A DNA stretch of 64,000 nucleotides, from assembly GCA_964457335.1 (NCBI GenBank), contig CAYWGD010000002.1, positions 62,001-126,000 of the forward strand, read 5' to 3'. The stretch comes from CAJBVW01 sp964457335 (GTDB taxonomy: Bacteria > Myxococcota_A > UBA796 > SXON01). Below the pieces are notes generated by a model. That model did not search any database, was not told the DNA's origin, and saw nothing but the letters and a program-made list of their open reading frames with translations. Made by a program: the position numbers and the translations under genes. Positions 47,323 through 55,758 of this stretch are shown here, in pieces (positions within the stretch are counted from its first letter, which is position 1; each line of letters starts with the position of its first letter).

Positions 47323-48057
47323 ATGGCAGCGTCCTTCTCCACCGCCATCGTCGTCGGCGCCTCCTCGGGCCTCGGCGAGTCCATGGTGCGCAAGCTCGCG
47401 AAGGAGGGGACGCGCGTGGCCGCGGTCGCCCGTCGCAGGTCCGAGCTCGATCGCATCGTCGCCGAGTGCGGCTCCAACGTCGTCGGGTACGTGCACGAGG
47501 TGCGCGACTACGACGCCACGCCCGCGCTGTTCGACCGCATCGTCGCCGAGCTCGGCGGCTGCGATCTCGTCGTCTACAACGCCGGCGTGATGCCCCGCGT
47601 CGAGGAGAGCGAGTACGACTTCCAGAAGGACCGCGAGATGATCGAGGTCAACCTCCTGGGCGCCGTGTGCTGGCTCGACCTCGCGGCCGCCTACATGGAG
47701 GGGCGCCGCAAGGGCACCATCTGCGGGATCTCGAGCGTGGCCGGGGACCGCGGCCGCCGCGGCAACCCCGCCTACCACACGTCGAAGGCCGCGCTCACCA
47801 CCTTCCTCGAGGCGCTCCGCAACCGCGTGTCCCGCTACGGGGTGAACGTGGTCACGGTGAAGCCGGGCCCGATCGACACCCCGATGACGAAGGGGCTCAA
47901 GCTGCCGCTGATGATCGGCGTGGACGAGGCGGCCGACGGCGCGCTGGCGCTGGTGCGGTCGGGGCGGGCCGAGGGTTACGTGCCGGCGGTGTGGGGGCCC
48001 ATCATGTGGGTGATCCGGAACGTGCCGTCGGTGATCTTCCGCCGGACGAACATCTGA
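47323..48057 (+). CDS. Short-chain dehydrogenase, DprE2-like
   Basis: A 244-residue classical SDR. AIVVGASSGLGESMVRKLA binds NAD(P); LVVYNAGVMPRV is the NAG motif; GISSVAGDRGRRGNPAYHTSKAAL gives the Ser and the YxxxK. The SSVAGxRxRR stretch resembles DprE2, the second step of decaprenylphosphoryl-arabinose synthesis. The next gene, an FAD oxidase, starts within its stop (TGATG), the gene pair expected for DprE1/DprE2 epimerisation. An in-frame start 24 bases upstream is possible but has no better ribosome site. Confidence 0.85.
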   Translation: MAASFSTAIVVGASSGLGESMVRKLAKEGTRVAAVARRRSELDRIVAECGSNVVGYVHEVRDYDATPALFDRIVAELGGCDLVVYNAGVMPRVEESEYDFQKDREMIEVNLLGAVCWLDLAAAYMEGRRKGTICGISSVAGDRGRRGNPAYHTSKAALTTFLEALRNRVSRYGVNVVTVKPGPIDTPMTKGLKLPLMIGVDEAADGALALVRSGRAEGYVPAVWGPIMWVIRNVPSVIFRRTNI

Positions 48058-49484
48058 TGCGTCCGCTCGCGCTCGCGCCTCGCCGCGTGTTCGACGGGTA
48101 CGGCTTCGCGGCCCGGGCGGTCTCGCCCTACGTCAAGCCGCGCACCGCGGAGGAGGTCGCCGGGATCTTCGCGCGCGCGACCGCCGAGGGTCTGCCGGTG
48201 GGCATGCGCGGCAGCGGCCGCTCCTACGGGGACGCGGCGCTCTCCACCGGTGGCCTCGTCATGGACATGACGGGCTTCGACCGGATCCTCTCCTTCGACG
48301 CCGAGCACGGCGTGGCCGAGGTGGAGCCCGGCGTCACCGTCGCGCAGCTCTGGCGGCACGCGCTGCCTCACGGCTACTGGCCGTCGGTCGTCCCCGGCAC
48401 GATGGCGCCGACGCTCGGCGGCTGCGCGGCGATGAACGTGCACGGCAAGAACCACTTCAAGGTGGGCGGCACGGGCGACTCGATCCTCGAGGCCGACCTC
48501 GTCACGCCGGGCGGCGAGCGCCTGCGGTTGTCCCGCGACGAGAACGCCGACCTGTTCCACGGGGCGGTCGGCGGCTTCGGCATGCTCGGGACCTTCACCC
48601 GGCTGAGGATCAAGCTGAAGAAGGTGCACTCCGGCAACATGCGGGTGCGCCAGATCCCGGTGGGGACCCTCCAGGAGCAGTTCGACGTCTTCGAGCAGGA
48701 GTGCCCGAACGCCGACTACGTCGTGAGCTGGGTGGACTGCATCGCGGGGGGCGGCAGCCTCGGCCGCGGGCAGCTCCACGTCGCGCACTACCTGAAGGAG
48801 GGCGAGGACAAGGATCCGAAGCGGCTCCTCGATCCGGCCGCGCAGGACCTCCCGGGGCACATCCTGGGCGTGCCGCGCTCGCTCGTGCCGGTCGTGCTGA
48901 AGATCTTCAACACCCCGCCCGGGATGCGGCTCCTGAACCTCGGGAAGTACCTCGCGGCGCGTTTCGGACCGAAGGGCGAGTACCTCCAGGGGCACGTCGC
49001 CTTCGCGTTCCTGCTCGACTACGTGCCGAACTTCCGGTCGGTCTACGAGCCCGGCGGCTTCATCCAGTACCAGCCCTTCGTGCCGAAGGACGCGGCGCCG
49101 CGCGTGTTCGCGGAGATCCTGAAGCGTACGCAGGCCGCGGGGATGCCGAGCTTCCTCGGCGTCATGAAGCGCCACCGCCCCGACGACTTCCTGCTCTCCC
49201 ACGCGCTCGACGGCTACTCGTTCGCGATGGACTACCCGGTCACCGCGTCGAACCGGGACGACCTCTGGAAGCTCTGCGGCGTGTTGTCCGACCTCGTCGT
49301 CGAGGCCGGGGGTCGCTTCTACCCGGCCAAGGATCTGACGCTCCGCCCGCAGGACTTCCGGCGCGCCTGGGGCCAGGAGCGCATCGCGCGCTTCCAGGCC
49401 TTGCGCCGCCGGGCGGATCCGGGCTCCATCCTGCGCTCCGACTGGGCGCGCCGCGTCGGGGTCGACGACGCGCCGGCCGGTTAG
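48057..49484 (+). CDS. FAD-linked oxidase, DprE1-like
   Basis: A 475-residue FAD_binding_4 oxidoreductase. GMRGSGRSYGDAALSTGGLV is the FAD-pyrophosphate loop; VEPGVTVAQLWRHALPHGYW and VVPGTMAPTLGGCAAMNVHG continue the FAD domain. The C-terminal part (GQERIARFQALRRRADPGSI) is ALO/DprE1-type. It probably oxidises the 2'-hydroxyl of a lipid-linked pentose, the SDR then reducing it. The lipid donor and the role in a non-mycobacterium are inference. Coupled to the SDR by TGATG. Confidence 0.83.
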   Translation: MRPLALAPRRVFDGYGFAARAVSPYVKPRTAEEVAGIFARATAEGLPVGMRGSGRSYGDAALSTGGLVMDMTGFDRILSFDAEHGVAEVEPGVTVAQLWRHALPHGYWPSVVPGTMAPTLGGCAAMNVHGKNHFKVGGTGDSILEADLVTPGGERLRLSRDENADLFHGAVGGFGMLGTFTRLRIKLKKVHSGNMRVRQIPVGTLQEQFDVFEQECPNADYVVSWVDCIAGGGSLGRGQLHVAHYLKEGEDKDPKRLLDPAAQDLPGHILGVPRSLVPVVLKIFNTPPGMRLLNLGKYLAARFGPKGEYLQGHVAFAFLLDYVPNFRSVYEPGGFIQYQPFVPKDAAPRVFAEILKRTQAAGMPSFLGVMKRHRPDDFLLSHALDGYSFAMDYPVTASNRDDLWKLCGVLSDLVVEAGGRFYPAKDLTLRPQDFRRAWGQERIARFQALRRRADPGSILRSDWARRVGVDDAPAG

Positions 49485-49488
49485 GTCG

Positions 49489-49512
49489 ACATCCCCCCGG
49501 TCGGGGGGATGT
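49489..49512 (+). terminator. Rho-independent terminator after the DprE1-like gene
   Basis: A perfect 10-bp stem (ACATCCCCCC / GGGGGGATGT) with loop GGTC, then GACCCTGTCCTTTTTC. It starts 4 bases after the stop. The clearest intrinsic terminator in the window. Confidence 0.85.
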
Positions 49513-49631
49513 GACCCTGTCCTTTTTCGTGACGACGCGCGCTCGCGACGCCCGACTTCGGCCCACGGCCCGGCCGTGTCCGGGTAGAATCGGGGAGAGG
49601 GCGGCGTGAACGCGCCTTCGTCGGAGCTTTC

Positions 49632-51185
49632 ATGAGCACGTCCGTATCGGAGCTCGACAGTCGGCTCGCCGCGACCCTCCACGAAGAGTCCCGGCGGCGC
49701 GAGCAGTCGCTGGAGGAGCTGCTCGGCCGGATCGAGCGGCTCGCGGAGTGGCGCGCCGCGCCGCTCCCGGACGACCTGCGCGCGCTGCTGGAGGAGCAGC
49801 GGGCGGAGCGGGCGCAGGAGGTCGTCGAGCTGCTGCTGTCCTGGCGCCGCCTCGGCGGCACCCTCGCGCTCCGCGGCGCGGGCGCGCCGGAGCCCGCCGA
49901 GGCGCCGCGCGAGGTCGTGGAGCCCCGCGAGCTCCGCGAGCCGTTCGAGCTCCGCGAGCCCCGCGAGGCCCGGGTCGTGTCGATCGCGCCCGCGGGCGCC
50001 CCGCTCGAGGACGAGCCCCCGACCGACCGGATCCCCAACGGCAAGCCCGCGATCGCCGCCCACGCGGCCTCGACGCCCCTGAACCTCGCGTCCGCCGAGG
50101 CGATCGCCAGCCTCAAGGCCCACGTCGAAGGGGGCGGCGGCTTCCGCGTGCAGGCGCCGCCCGCCGACTGGCCCGCCCGGCTCGCCGAGCAGCTCCGCGA
50201 GCTCCTCCCCGCGCGTGATCCGGACGCCGACCTGGGCGCGGTCATACGCGTGGTCGACGCCGTCGAGAAGTGGCGCGTGCTCCCGCCCGAGGTCCAGGCC
50301 ACGCTCGTCGGGCTCCTCGCGGCCCGGCTCCGCGCGCTCCAGGAGTACCCGGGCTTCCTCGGCGACCGTCGCATCGACTTCGCGTTCGGCAGCCTCTCCG
50401 CCTACGTCAAGCGCGCGCGCCCCGGCTTCGTCTACGGCCTCGCGCGCTGGCACACGCCCACGCGCGAGACCTGGGAGGCCGACGCCGAGGCCATGTACGA
50501 GCGCCTCGCCGCGATGATCCCCACGCCCGCGGAGGCGGAGCCGAACCAGCACCGGCAGCTCGACGCCGTGGAGCAGCTCGTCAAGGAGCTCGACATCTGC
50601 CCGCCGGAGGCGCGCTCCGCGGTGGCGGTGTCACTGCGGCGCGAGGTGCTCGCGGCCTTCGCCATGGGCGTGCAGGCCCGCAACCCGCGGCTCGTGCGCG
50701 TGCTCGCCGCCAAGGGGGAGCTTTTCGACGGCCCCGAGTTCCGCACGCTCCGCCGCGCCATCCGGGAGGAGGCCGACGAGGCGCGCGCCGAGGCCGCCGA
50801 GGAGGAGGGCGGGCCCGAGGAGCACCTGCCGCCCGAGTGGGCCTGGTGGACCTTCACGCGCGGCCGCCGGGCGCTCATCATAGGCGGTGATCCCCGCGAG
50901 CCGAGCCGCCAGCGCCTGGAGAAGGCCTTCGGCTTCGCGGAGCTCGAGTGGGTGGGCGCCGAGTTCAAGCGCAACAACCTCCTCGGGGTGCGCGAGCGCG
51001 TCCGGGCGGGCCGCACCGACCTCGTCATCCTCCTGACGCGCTTCACCGGCCACGACGCCGACCAGATCATCATCCCGGCCTGCCGCGAGACGAACGTGCC
51101 CTTCGTGTGCGTCCAGCACGGCTACGGCGTGGTCCGCGTGCGGCACGCGATCGAGCGCTTCCTCGACCCGGAGTCGCGGCGCTAG
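49632..51185 (+). CDS. DUF2325-domain protein
   Basis: A 517-residue cytoplasmic protein. Residues ~1-75 are a charged helical region; ~85-115 hold Arg/Glu/Pro repeats (EPRELREPFELREPREAR). The last ~95 residues (ALIIGGDPREPSRQRLEKAF, TDLVILLTRFTGHDADQI, PFVCVQHGYGVVRVRHAIER) match DUF2325. Members of that family are found beside nucleic-acid-related genes but have no settled role. GGAG five bases before ATG 49632. The stop codon lies in the left arm of the long palindrome. Confidence 0.8.
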   Translation: MSTSVSELDSRLAATLHEESRRREQSLEELLGRIERLAEWRAAPLPDDLRALLEEQRAERAQEVVELLLSWRRLGGTLALRGAGAPEPAEAPREVVEPRELREPFELREPREARVVSIAPAGAPLEDEPPTDRIPNGKPAIAAHAASTPLNLASAEAIASLKAHVEGGGGFRVQAPPADWPARLAEQLRELLPARDPDADLGAVIRVVDAVEKWRVLPPEVQATLVGLLAARLRALQEYPGFLGDRRIDFAFGSLSAYVKRARPGFVYGLARWHTPTRETWEADAEAMYERLAAMIPTPAEAEPNQHRQLDAVEQLVKELDICPPEARSAVAVSLRREVLAAFAMGVQARNPRLVRVLAAKGELFDGPEFRTLRRAIREEADEARAEAAEEEGGPEEHLPPEWAWWTFTRGRRALIIGGDPREPSRQRLEKAFGFAELEWVGAEFKRNNLLGVRERVRAGRTDLVILLTRFTGHDADQIIIPACRETNVPFVCVQHGYGVVRVRHAIERFLDPESRR

Positions 51186-51345
51186 GAGCGTCCGGGGAAA
51201 TGCGGACCGAGCGCGCTGAGCGGCCGCTGAGGCGCGGCTGCGCGGCTGACGAGGGCGCAGGTTGAAACCTGTAACCGAGGAAGACGCGCGGCCGCGCCCA
51301 GCGGACGCCAGCGCGCGACGGGAGCATTTCCCCGAACGCTCCTAG
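51182..51345. repeat. 164-bp imperfect palindrome between convergent genes
   Basis: Left end CTAGGAGCGTCCGGGGAAATG, right end CATTTCCCCGAACGCTCCTAG, exact inverse but for one base. The similarity continues inward with small gaps through both halves to a central CAGGTTGAAACCTG (51258-51271), whose axis coincides with the axis of the whole element. Both gene stop codons are part of the arms. It can form one long RNA hairpin from either side or a DNA cruciform. Confidence 0.85.
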
Positions 51346-52100
51346 GCCTGGAAGGCCTTCCGATCCTGGAGCGGCGGGAACGTCCGCCGCGCCTCCGCGA
51401 CCACGGCGGGGTCGATCTCCGCGACGAGCACGGCCTCCTGCGACGAGGCCTGCACGAGCGCCTCGCCCCAGGGGTCGACGGCGACGCTGTCCCCGGCGTA
51501 GCCGAGCCCGCCTCCGCTGCCGACGCGGTTGACGCCGAGGACGAAGGCCTGGTTCTCGATGGCGCGCGCCCGGAGCAACGTGGACCAGTGCTGCCGTCGC
51601 CGCTCCGGCCAGCTCGCGATGACGACGTAGGCGTCGGTGTCGTCGACGGTGGCGCGGAAGGGCTCGGGGAAGCGCAGGTCGTAGCAGATGAACGGCGTGA
51701 TGCGCAGCCCTTCGACCTCCCAGCGCGCGACGCGGTCGCCGGCCACGTAGTGCCGGTTCTCCTCGCCGAAGGAGAAGGGGTGGATCTTCGTGTAGCGCTG
51801 GATGCGGCCGTCGGGCGCCACGAGCGCGGCGACGTTGCGCGGCCCCGGGCGCTCGGGGATGCCGGCGAGGATCCACATCCCGAGGCCCTCGGCGGCCTCG
51901 CGGAGGAAGGTCTCGGTGGGGCCGTCCTCCGGCTCGGCGATCTTCTCGGGGTCCATCGAGAAGCCGGAGCAGAACATCTCGGGGAGCACGGCGAGGCGCG
52001 CGCCGAGGGCCGCGGCCTCGCGGAGGCGGCGGTCGGCGCGGGTGTGGTTCGCCGGGGCGTCCTCCCACGCGAGGTCGAGCTGGATCAGGGCGATGCGCAC
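51342..52100 (-). CDS. Carbon-nitrogen hydrolase, omega-amidase-like
   Basis: A 252-residue nitrilase-superfamily enzyme. The Glu-Lys-Cys triad is seen as AVLPEMFCSGF, RYTKIHPFSFGEE and FICYDLRFPEPF. This matches omega-amidases (NIT2/YafV), which hydrolyse alpha-ketoglutaramate or alpha-ketosuccinamate. Upstream in the same leftward operon is a glutamine/methionine-type aminotransferase whose product is that substrate, so the pair probably does methionine salvage or glutamine transamination. GTG 52100 has GGAG six bases upstream. Confidence 0.9.
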   Translation of the reverse strand: MRIALIQLDLAWEDAPANHTRADRRLREAAALGARLAVLPEMFCSGFSMDPEKIAEPEDGPTETFLREAAEGLGMWILAGIPERPGPRNVAALVAPDGRIQRYTKIHPFSFGEENRHYVAGDRVARWEVEGLRITPFICYDLRFPEPFRATVDDTDAYVVIASWPERRRQHWSTLLRARAIENQAFVLGVNRVGSGGGLGYAGDSVAVDPWGEALVQASSQEAVLVAEIDPAVVAEARRTFPPLQDRKAFQA

Positions 52101-52114
52101 GGAAGCTCCAGGGG

Positions 52115-53299
52115 TCAGCGGGCGAGCGCCTCGAGCCGCGCGATGGCGGCGCGCAGGGTCTCCTCGCGCTTGCAGAACGCGAAGCGCACGTAGGCGCGTC
52201 CGTATTCCGGGTGATCGTAGAAGACGCTCGGCGGGATCGCGGCCACGCCCACCTCGATGAGGCGCCGGACGAAGGCGAGGTCGTCGTCCGGCACGCCGTC
52301 GGGGCCTCGCCGGGCGAAGCGCGAGAAGCCCGCGCACGCGAAGTAGGTGCCCGCGGGCGCGCGGACCTCGAAGCCGATGCGCGCGAGCTCGCCGACGAGC
52401 AGGTCGCGCTTGCTCCGGAAGTCGGCTCGGAGCTCGTCGTAGTAGGACCGGGGCGCGTCCACCGCCGCGACGGCGGCGTGCTGGAGCGGCGTGGCGGTGG
52501 AGAAGGTGACGAACTGGTGGGCGGCGCGGACCGCGGCGGTGAGGTCCGGCGGCGCGCAGGTCCAGCCGATCTTCCAGCCGGTGAAGGAGAAGGTCTTCCC
52601 CAGGCTCGAGATGGTCACGGTGCGCTCGCGCATGCCCGGGAGCGTCGCCATCGGGACGTGCACGGCGTCGTAGGTCAGGTGCTCGTACACCTCGTCCGAG
52701 AGGCACACGACGTCGTGCTCGCGGCACAACCCCGCGAGGAAGGCGAGCTCGTCCCGGTCGAACACCTTGCCGGTGGGGTTGTGCGGCGTGTTCAGCAGGA
52801 GGAGCCGCGTGCGGGGGCCGAACAGGCGGCGGACCTCGTCGCGGTCGAAGGTCCAGTCGCCGTCCTCCGTGCGCCGGAGCGTCGCGACGCGCGGGATCGC
52901 GCCCGCCATGAACACGCCCGCGCGGTAGCTGTCGTAGTAGGGCTCGAAGAGCACGACCTCGTCGCCCACGTCGAGCAGCCCCTGCAGCGCGTCGAAGATG
53001 GCCTCGGTCGCGCCGCTCGTGACCGTGATCTCGGCGTCCGCGTCGTACGCGAGGTCGTAGTCGCGCGCGTACTTGCGCGACAGCGCCGCGTTCAGCGGCG
53101 GGATGCCGGTCATCCGGGCGTACTGCCCGTGCTGCTCACGGACGGCGCGCACCGCCGCTTCCTTGAGCCAATCCGGCCCGTCGAAGTCCGGGAAGCCCTG
53201 CGCGAGGTTGATGGCGCCGCGCTCGTTCGCGAGCCGGGTCATCTCGGTGAAGATGGTCGTGCCGAAGCCGGTGAGCTTGCGGGAGAGGCGGGGTCGCAT
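52115..53299 (-). CDS. PLP-dependent aminotransferase, kynurenine/glutamine-methionine type
   Basis: A 394-residue class I aminotransferase. INLAQGFPDFDGPDWLKEA is the family start; LNTPHNPTGKVFDRDELAFL and SLGKTFSFTGWKIGWTCAPP (PLP Lys in the latter) are the core; YVRFAFCKREETLRAAI ends it. Close to KAT/CCBL1/YbdL aminotransferases. It is followed 14 bases later by the omega-amidase gene. Amino donor is inferred. Confidence 0.92.
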   Translation of the reverse strand: MRPRLSRKLTGFGTTIFTEMTRLANERGAINLAQGFPDFDGPDWLKEAAVRAVREQHGQYARMTGIPPLNAALSRKYARDYDLAYDADAEITVTSGATEAIFDALQGLLDVGDEVVLFEPYYDSYRAGVFMAGAIPRVATLRRTEDGDWTFDRDEVRRLFGPRTRLLLLNTPHNPTGKVFDRDELAFLAGLCREHDVVCLSDEVYEHLTYDAVHVPMATLPGMRERTVTISSLGKTFSFTGWKIGWTCAPPDLTAAVRAAHQFVTFSTATPLQHAAVAAVDAPRSYYDELRADFRSKRDLLVGELARIGFEVRAPAGTYFACAGFSRFARRGPDGVPDDDLAFVRRLIEVGVAAIPPSVFYDHPEYGRAYVRFAFCKREETLRAAIARLEALAR

Positions 53300-53356
53300 C
53301 GGCGGAACGTACCCCGGGAGGGCGGCACCGACGCAGTGCCGATGCCGCCTGGGTGG

Positions 53357-53434
53357 TCAGCGACCGGTCTTCACCGGCGCGAGCCAGTCGTCGTTCCACT
53401 CCTTGCCGGCGCGGACACTCGTCTTCGTCTTCAT
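53357..53434 (-). CDS. 25-residue peptide of unknown function
   Basis: A complete 26-codon gene: ATG at 53434 with GGAGG five bases ahead, TGA at 53357. The product starts MKTKTSVRAGKEW, continues NDDWLAPV and ends KTGR: basic at both ends with two Trp and an acidic centre. It resembles short basic peptides of the 'KTSVRAG' type in related genomes, but I cannot name a family. It is upstream of the aminotransferase and divergent from the cyclase-like gene. It could be an independent peptide, a leader or a modification substrate. Confidence 0.6.
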   Translation of the reverse strand: MKTKTSVRAGKEWNDDWLAPVKTGR

Positions 53435-53495
53435 GGGACCTCCGGGGCACGCGGGGCCGGACGTCGGCCCCCGTCGAAGCTAACTTCCATCGCCC

Positions 53496-54095
53496 ATGAC
53501 CGACCTCTCCTTCCTCACGTTCGACCAGCTGCTCGAGCAGTACTTCGCCCACCACGGCGTCGAGGCCGAGCTCGCGCGCCGCTTCGGCACCGCGGCGACC
53601 GTGCTCGTGGTCGACGTGCGTCCGCCACACGGTCGCGGCCACGGCGTCGGCCACGCCCTCGCGCTCGCCGCCGCCGCGTGGCGCCTGCTCGGGCCCGTCC
53701 TGGACGTGCACGGCCGCGCGCCCGCGACCGGTCAGTCCGCCGCGCGCCGCTACGTCTTCGACGACGCCGGCCACGCGCTCGTCGCCGCGCTCGACGCGCA
53801 GCGGGCCCTCGCGACGGGGGGCCTCGGAGGCGCCCCCGACCACCCCGTGCGCGCCCGTGTGGGCCTCGGCGCCGGCGAGGTCCTCCTCGCCCCGGACGGC
53901 GAGGCCGCCGGGCCCGAGATGGACCGCGCGACCACCCTCGGGGGGACCCTCGCGCGCCCCGGGGAGGTGCTCGCCACCGAGGCGTTCCTCCGCGCGCTCG
54001 GGCCGCTCCCCGCCGGGGTCGGGGGCTTCCGCGCGCCGGCCGACCGCGAGCAGGCGGCCGGCTTCGCCTTCCACGTGCTGGCCGACTACCGGTGA
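53496..54095 (+). CDS. Degenerate class III cyclase-like protein
   Basis: A 199-residue protein. AATVLVVDVRPPH, then ARRYVFDDAGHALVAALDAQRA, DHPVRARVGLGAGEVLLAPD, PEMDRATTLGGTLARPGEVL and ATEAFLRALG follow, in order, the elements of a class III adenylate/guanylate cyclase domain. The second metal Asp and the transition-state Asn/Arg pair are not evident, so it is probably inactive as a cyclase. No sensor or membrane domain. Confidence 0.68.
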   Translation: MTDLSFLTFDQLLEQYFAHHGVEAELARRFGTAATVLVVDVRPPHGRGHGVGHALALAAAAWRLLGPVLDVHGRAPATGQSAARRYVFDDAGHALVAALDAQRALATGGLGGAPDHPVRARVGLGAGEVLLAPDGEAAGPEMDRATTLGGTLARPGEVLATEAFLRALGPLPAGVGGFRAPADREQAAGFAFHVLADYR

Positions 54096-54187
54096 AGTGA
54101 CCGAACGTCCGGAATTCCCCCGAGGATCGCGACGTGGCGCGGCTCGGCGTCGTCTGATAGCGTGCGGCCGCAAGCAGGAGCGCCGCC

Positions 54188-55036
54188 ATGACGAGCACGC
54201 AGGAGGAGATCGAGGTCTCCTACGACGTCTCCAACGATTTCTTCCGCCTCTGGCTCGACGAGAACATGCACTACACCTCGGCGGTCTACGACCGCGAGGA
54301 CATGACGCTCGAGGAGGCGCAGGAGAACAAGGCGAAGTGGCTCTACGAGTTCGCCGAGCTCGGCCCCGACAAGACGGTCCTCGACATCGGCTGCGGCTGG
54401 GGCTCGATGATCGACTACTGCGTGCGCCGCGGCGTCAAGCGGGCCGACGGCATCACGCTCTCCACCGAGCAGCTCGAGTGGGCGAAGGCGCGCAAGCTCC
54501 CGAACGCGAACTTCATCCTCTGCGACTACAAGGACTACGCCCCCGCGGAGCCCTACGACGGCCTCGTCTCCGTCGAGATGATCGACCACCTCTGCTCGCC
54601 GGCCCAGGCGCGCGAGGGCCTCGCGGTCGAGATCTACCGCACCTACTTCAACAAGCTGGCGGAGTGGGTCAAGCCCGGCGCCTGCTTCGGCTTCCAGGCC
54701 ATCCTGCGCAACCGCATCCCGCGCGCGAAGCAGGACCTGCTCGATCTCCAGTTCACCGCGGACGTGATCTTCCCGGGCGGGCTCAACCCCCGCCTCGAGG
54801 AGCTCATCATGGCGGTGAACCCCAAGTGGGAGATCCTCCAGCTCAACACCCGCCGCACGCACTACGGCCGCACCACCCACGAGTGGCGCCGCCGCATGCG
54901 CGAGCACGAGCCCTTCATCCGCGCGAAGTGGGGCGACAAGGTGTACGACGACTACGAGCGTTACCTCTCCACCTGCGTGAAGGGCTTCGCGAACCACTGG
55001 TCGAGCGACGTCCAGATGAAGCTGGTCCGGATCTAA
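54188..55036 (+). CDS. SAM methyltransferase, cyclopropane-fatty-acid-synthase-like
   Basis: A 282-residue enzyme of the CFA/mycolic-acid methyltransferase family. YDVSNDFFRLWLDENMHYTS is the family start; VLDIGCGWGSMIDYCV is the SAM loop; GLVSVEMIDHLCS and VIFPGGLNPRLEEL follow. Expected to alkylate unsaturated lipid chains, but relatives also act on small molecules. CAGGAG lies nine bases before the ATG. Confidence 0.87.
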   Translation: MTSTQEEIEVSYDVSNDFFRLWLDENMHYTSAVYDREDMTLEEAQENKAKWLYEFAELGPDKTVLDIGCGWGSMIDYCVRRGVKRADGITLSTEQLEWAKARKLPNANFILCDYKDYAPAEPYDGLVSVEMIDHLCSPAQAREGLAVEIYRTYFNKLAEWVKPGACFGFQAILRNRIPRAKQDLLDLQFTADVIFPGGLNPRLEELIMAVNPKWEILQLNTRRTHYGRTTHEWRRRMREHEPFIRAKWGDKVYDDYERYLSTCVKGFANHWSSDVQMKLVRI

Positions 55037-55045
55037 GGGATCTTC

Positions 55046-55096
55046 TTCTTGGGACGGGGGGCTCCGCCCCCCGTAACGCCCCCCGATCCCTCGGAG
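55046..55096 (+). repeat. Hairpin repeat A, copy 4
   Basis: TTCTTGGGACGGGGGGC, TCC loop, GCCCCCCGTAACGCCCCCC and CCCTCGGAG. Begins nine bases after the CFA-like gene stop, same orientation. The stem GGGGGGC/GCCCCCC is perfect. Confidence 0.75.
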
Positions 55097-55137
55097 TGGC
55101 CGGCCCCGACCCGACGCGGCAGCGGCTACGTTCGCGC

Positions 55138-55755
55138 ATGCCGCCGGACGCCCTCACCGAGCTCACCGCCCTCGCGCCCTTCGCCCTCCCGGACCCGGTG
55201 ACGGCCCGGATCGTGGCCGGCTACACCGAGCCGCACCGGCGCTACCACACGCTGCGGCACCTCGCCGAGATGGCGCGTTCGTGGCGCGACGTCGAGGCCG
55301 GGCCCGGCTGGCGGGACCCGCGCGCCACGTGGCTCGCGCTGCTCTTCCACGACGTGGTCTACGACCTCGCGCTCGGCCCCGGCGGCAGCGAGGAGGCGAG
55401 CGCGCGGCTCCTGGGCGAGCTGGTCCCCGCCAGCGCGGAGGCGCAGCGGCTGGTGCGGCTCACCGCGGCGCACGGCCACGAACCCGAGGGCCTCGACCCC
55501 GACGCGGCCCACTTCCTCGACGCCGACATGGCGATCCTCGGCGCGGAGCCGGAGCGCTTCGACGAGTACGAGGCACAGGTGCGCGCGGAGTACGTGCCCT
55601 TCATCGGGGAGGAGGCCTACGGGTTCGGCCGGCGCGCGTTCCTGGCGGGGCTCGCGGAGAAGCCGCGCATCTACGCGAGCGACTTCTTCCACGCGCGGCT
55701 CGATGCAAGGGCGCGCGCCAACCTCGCGCGGGTGCTCGGGGAGCGCACCGGCTGA
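55138..55755 (+). CDS. HD-type metal-dependent phosphohydrolase-like protein
   Basis: A 205-residue protein of the predicted HD-phosphohydrolase group. HRRYHTLRHLAEMARSW gives the first His, LLFHDVVYDLALGPGG the HD pair, HFLDADMAILGAEPERFDEY the downstream Asp, and YGFGRRAFLAGLAEKPRIY is the conserved end. Substrate unknown. The end is four bases from the convergent helicase end. Confidence 0.85.
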   Translation: MPPDALTELTALAPFALPDPVTARIVAGYTEPHRRYHTLRHLAEMARSWRDVEAGPGWRDPRATWLALLFHDVVYDLALGPGGSEEASARLLGELVPASAEAQRLVRLTAAHGHEPEGLDPDAAHFLDADMAILGAEPERFDEYEAQVRAEYVPFIGEEAYGFGRRAFLAGLAEKPRIYASDFFHARLDARARANLARVLGERTG

Positions 55756-55758
55756 GCG

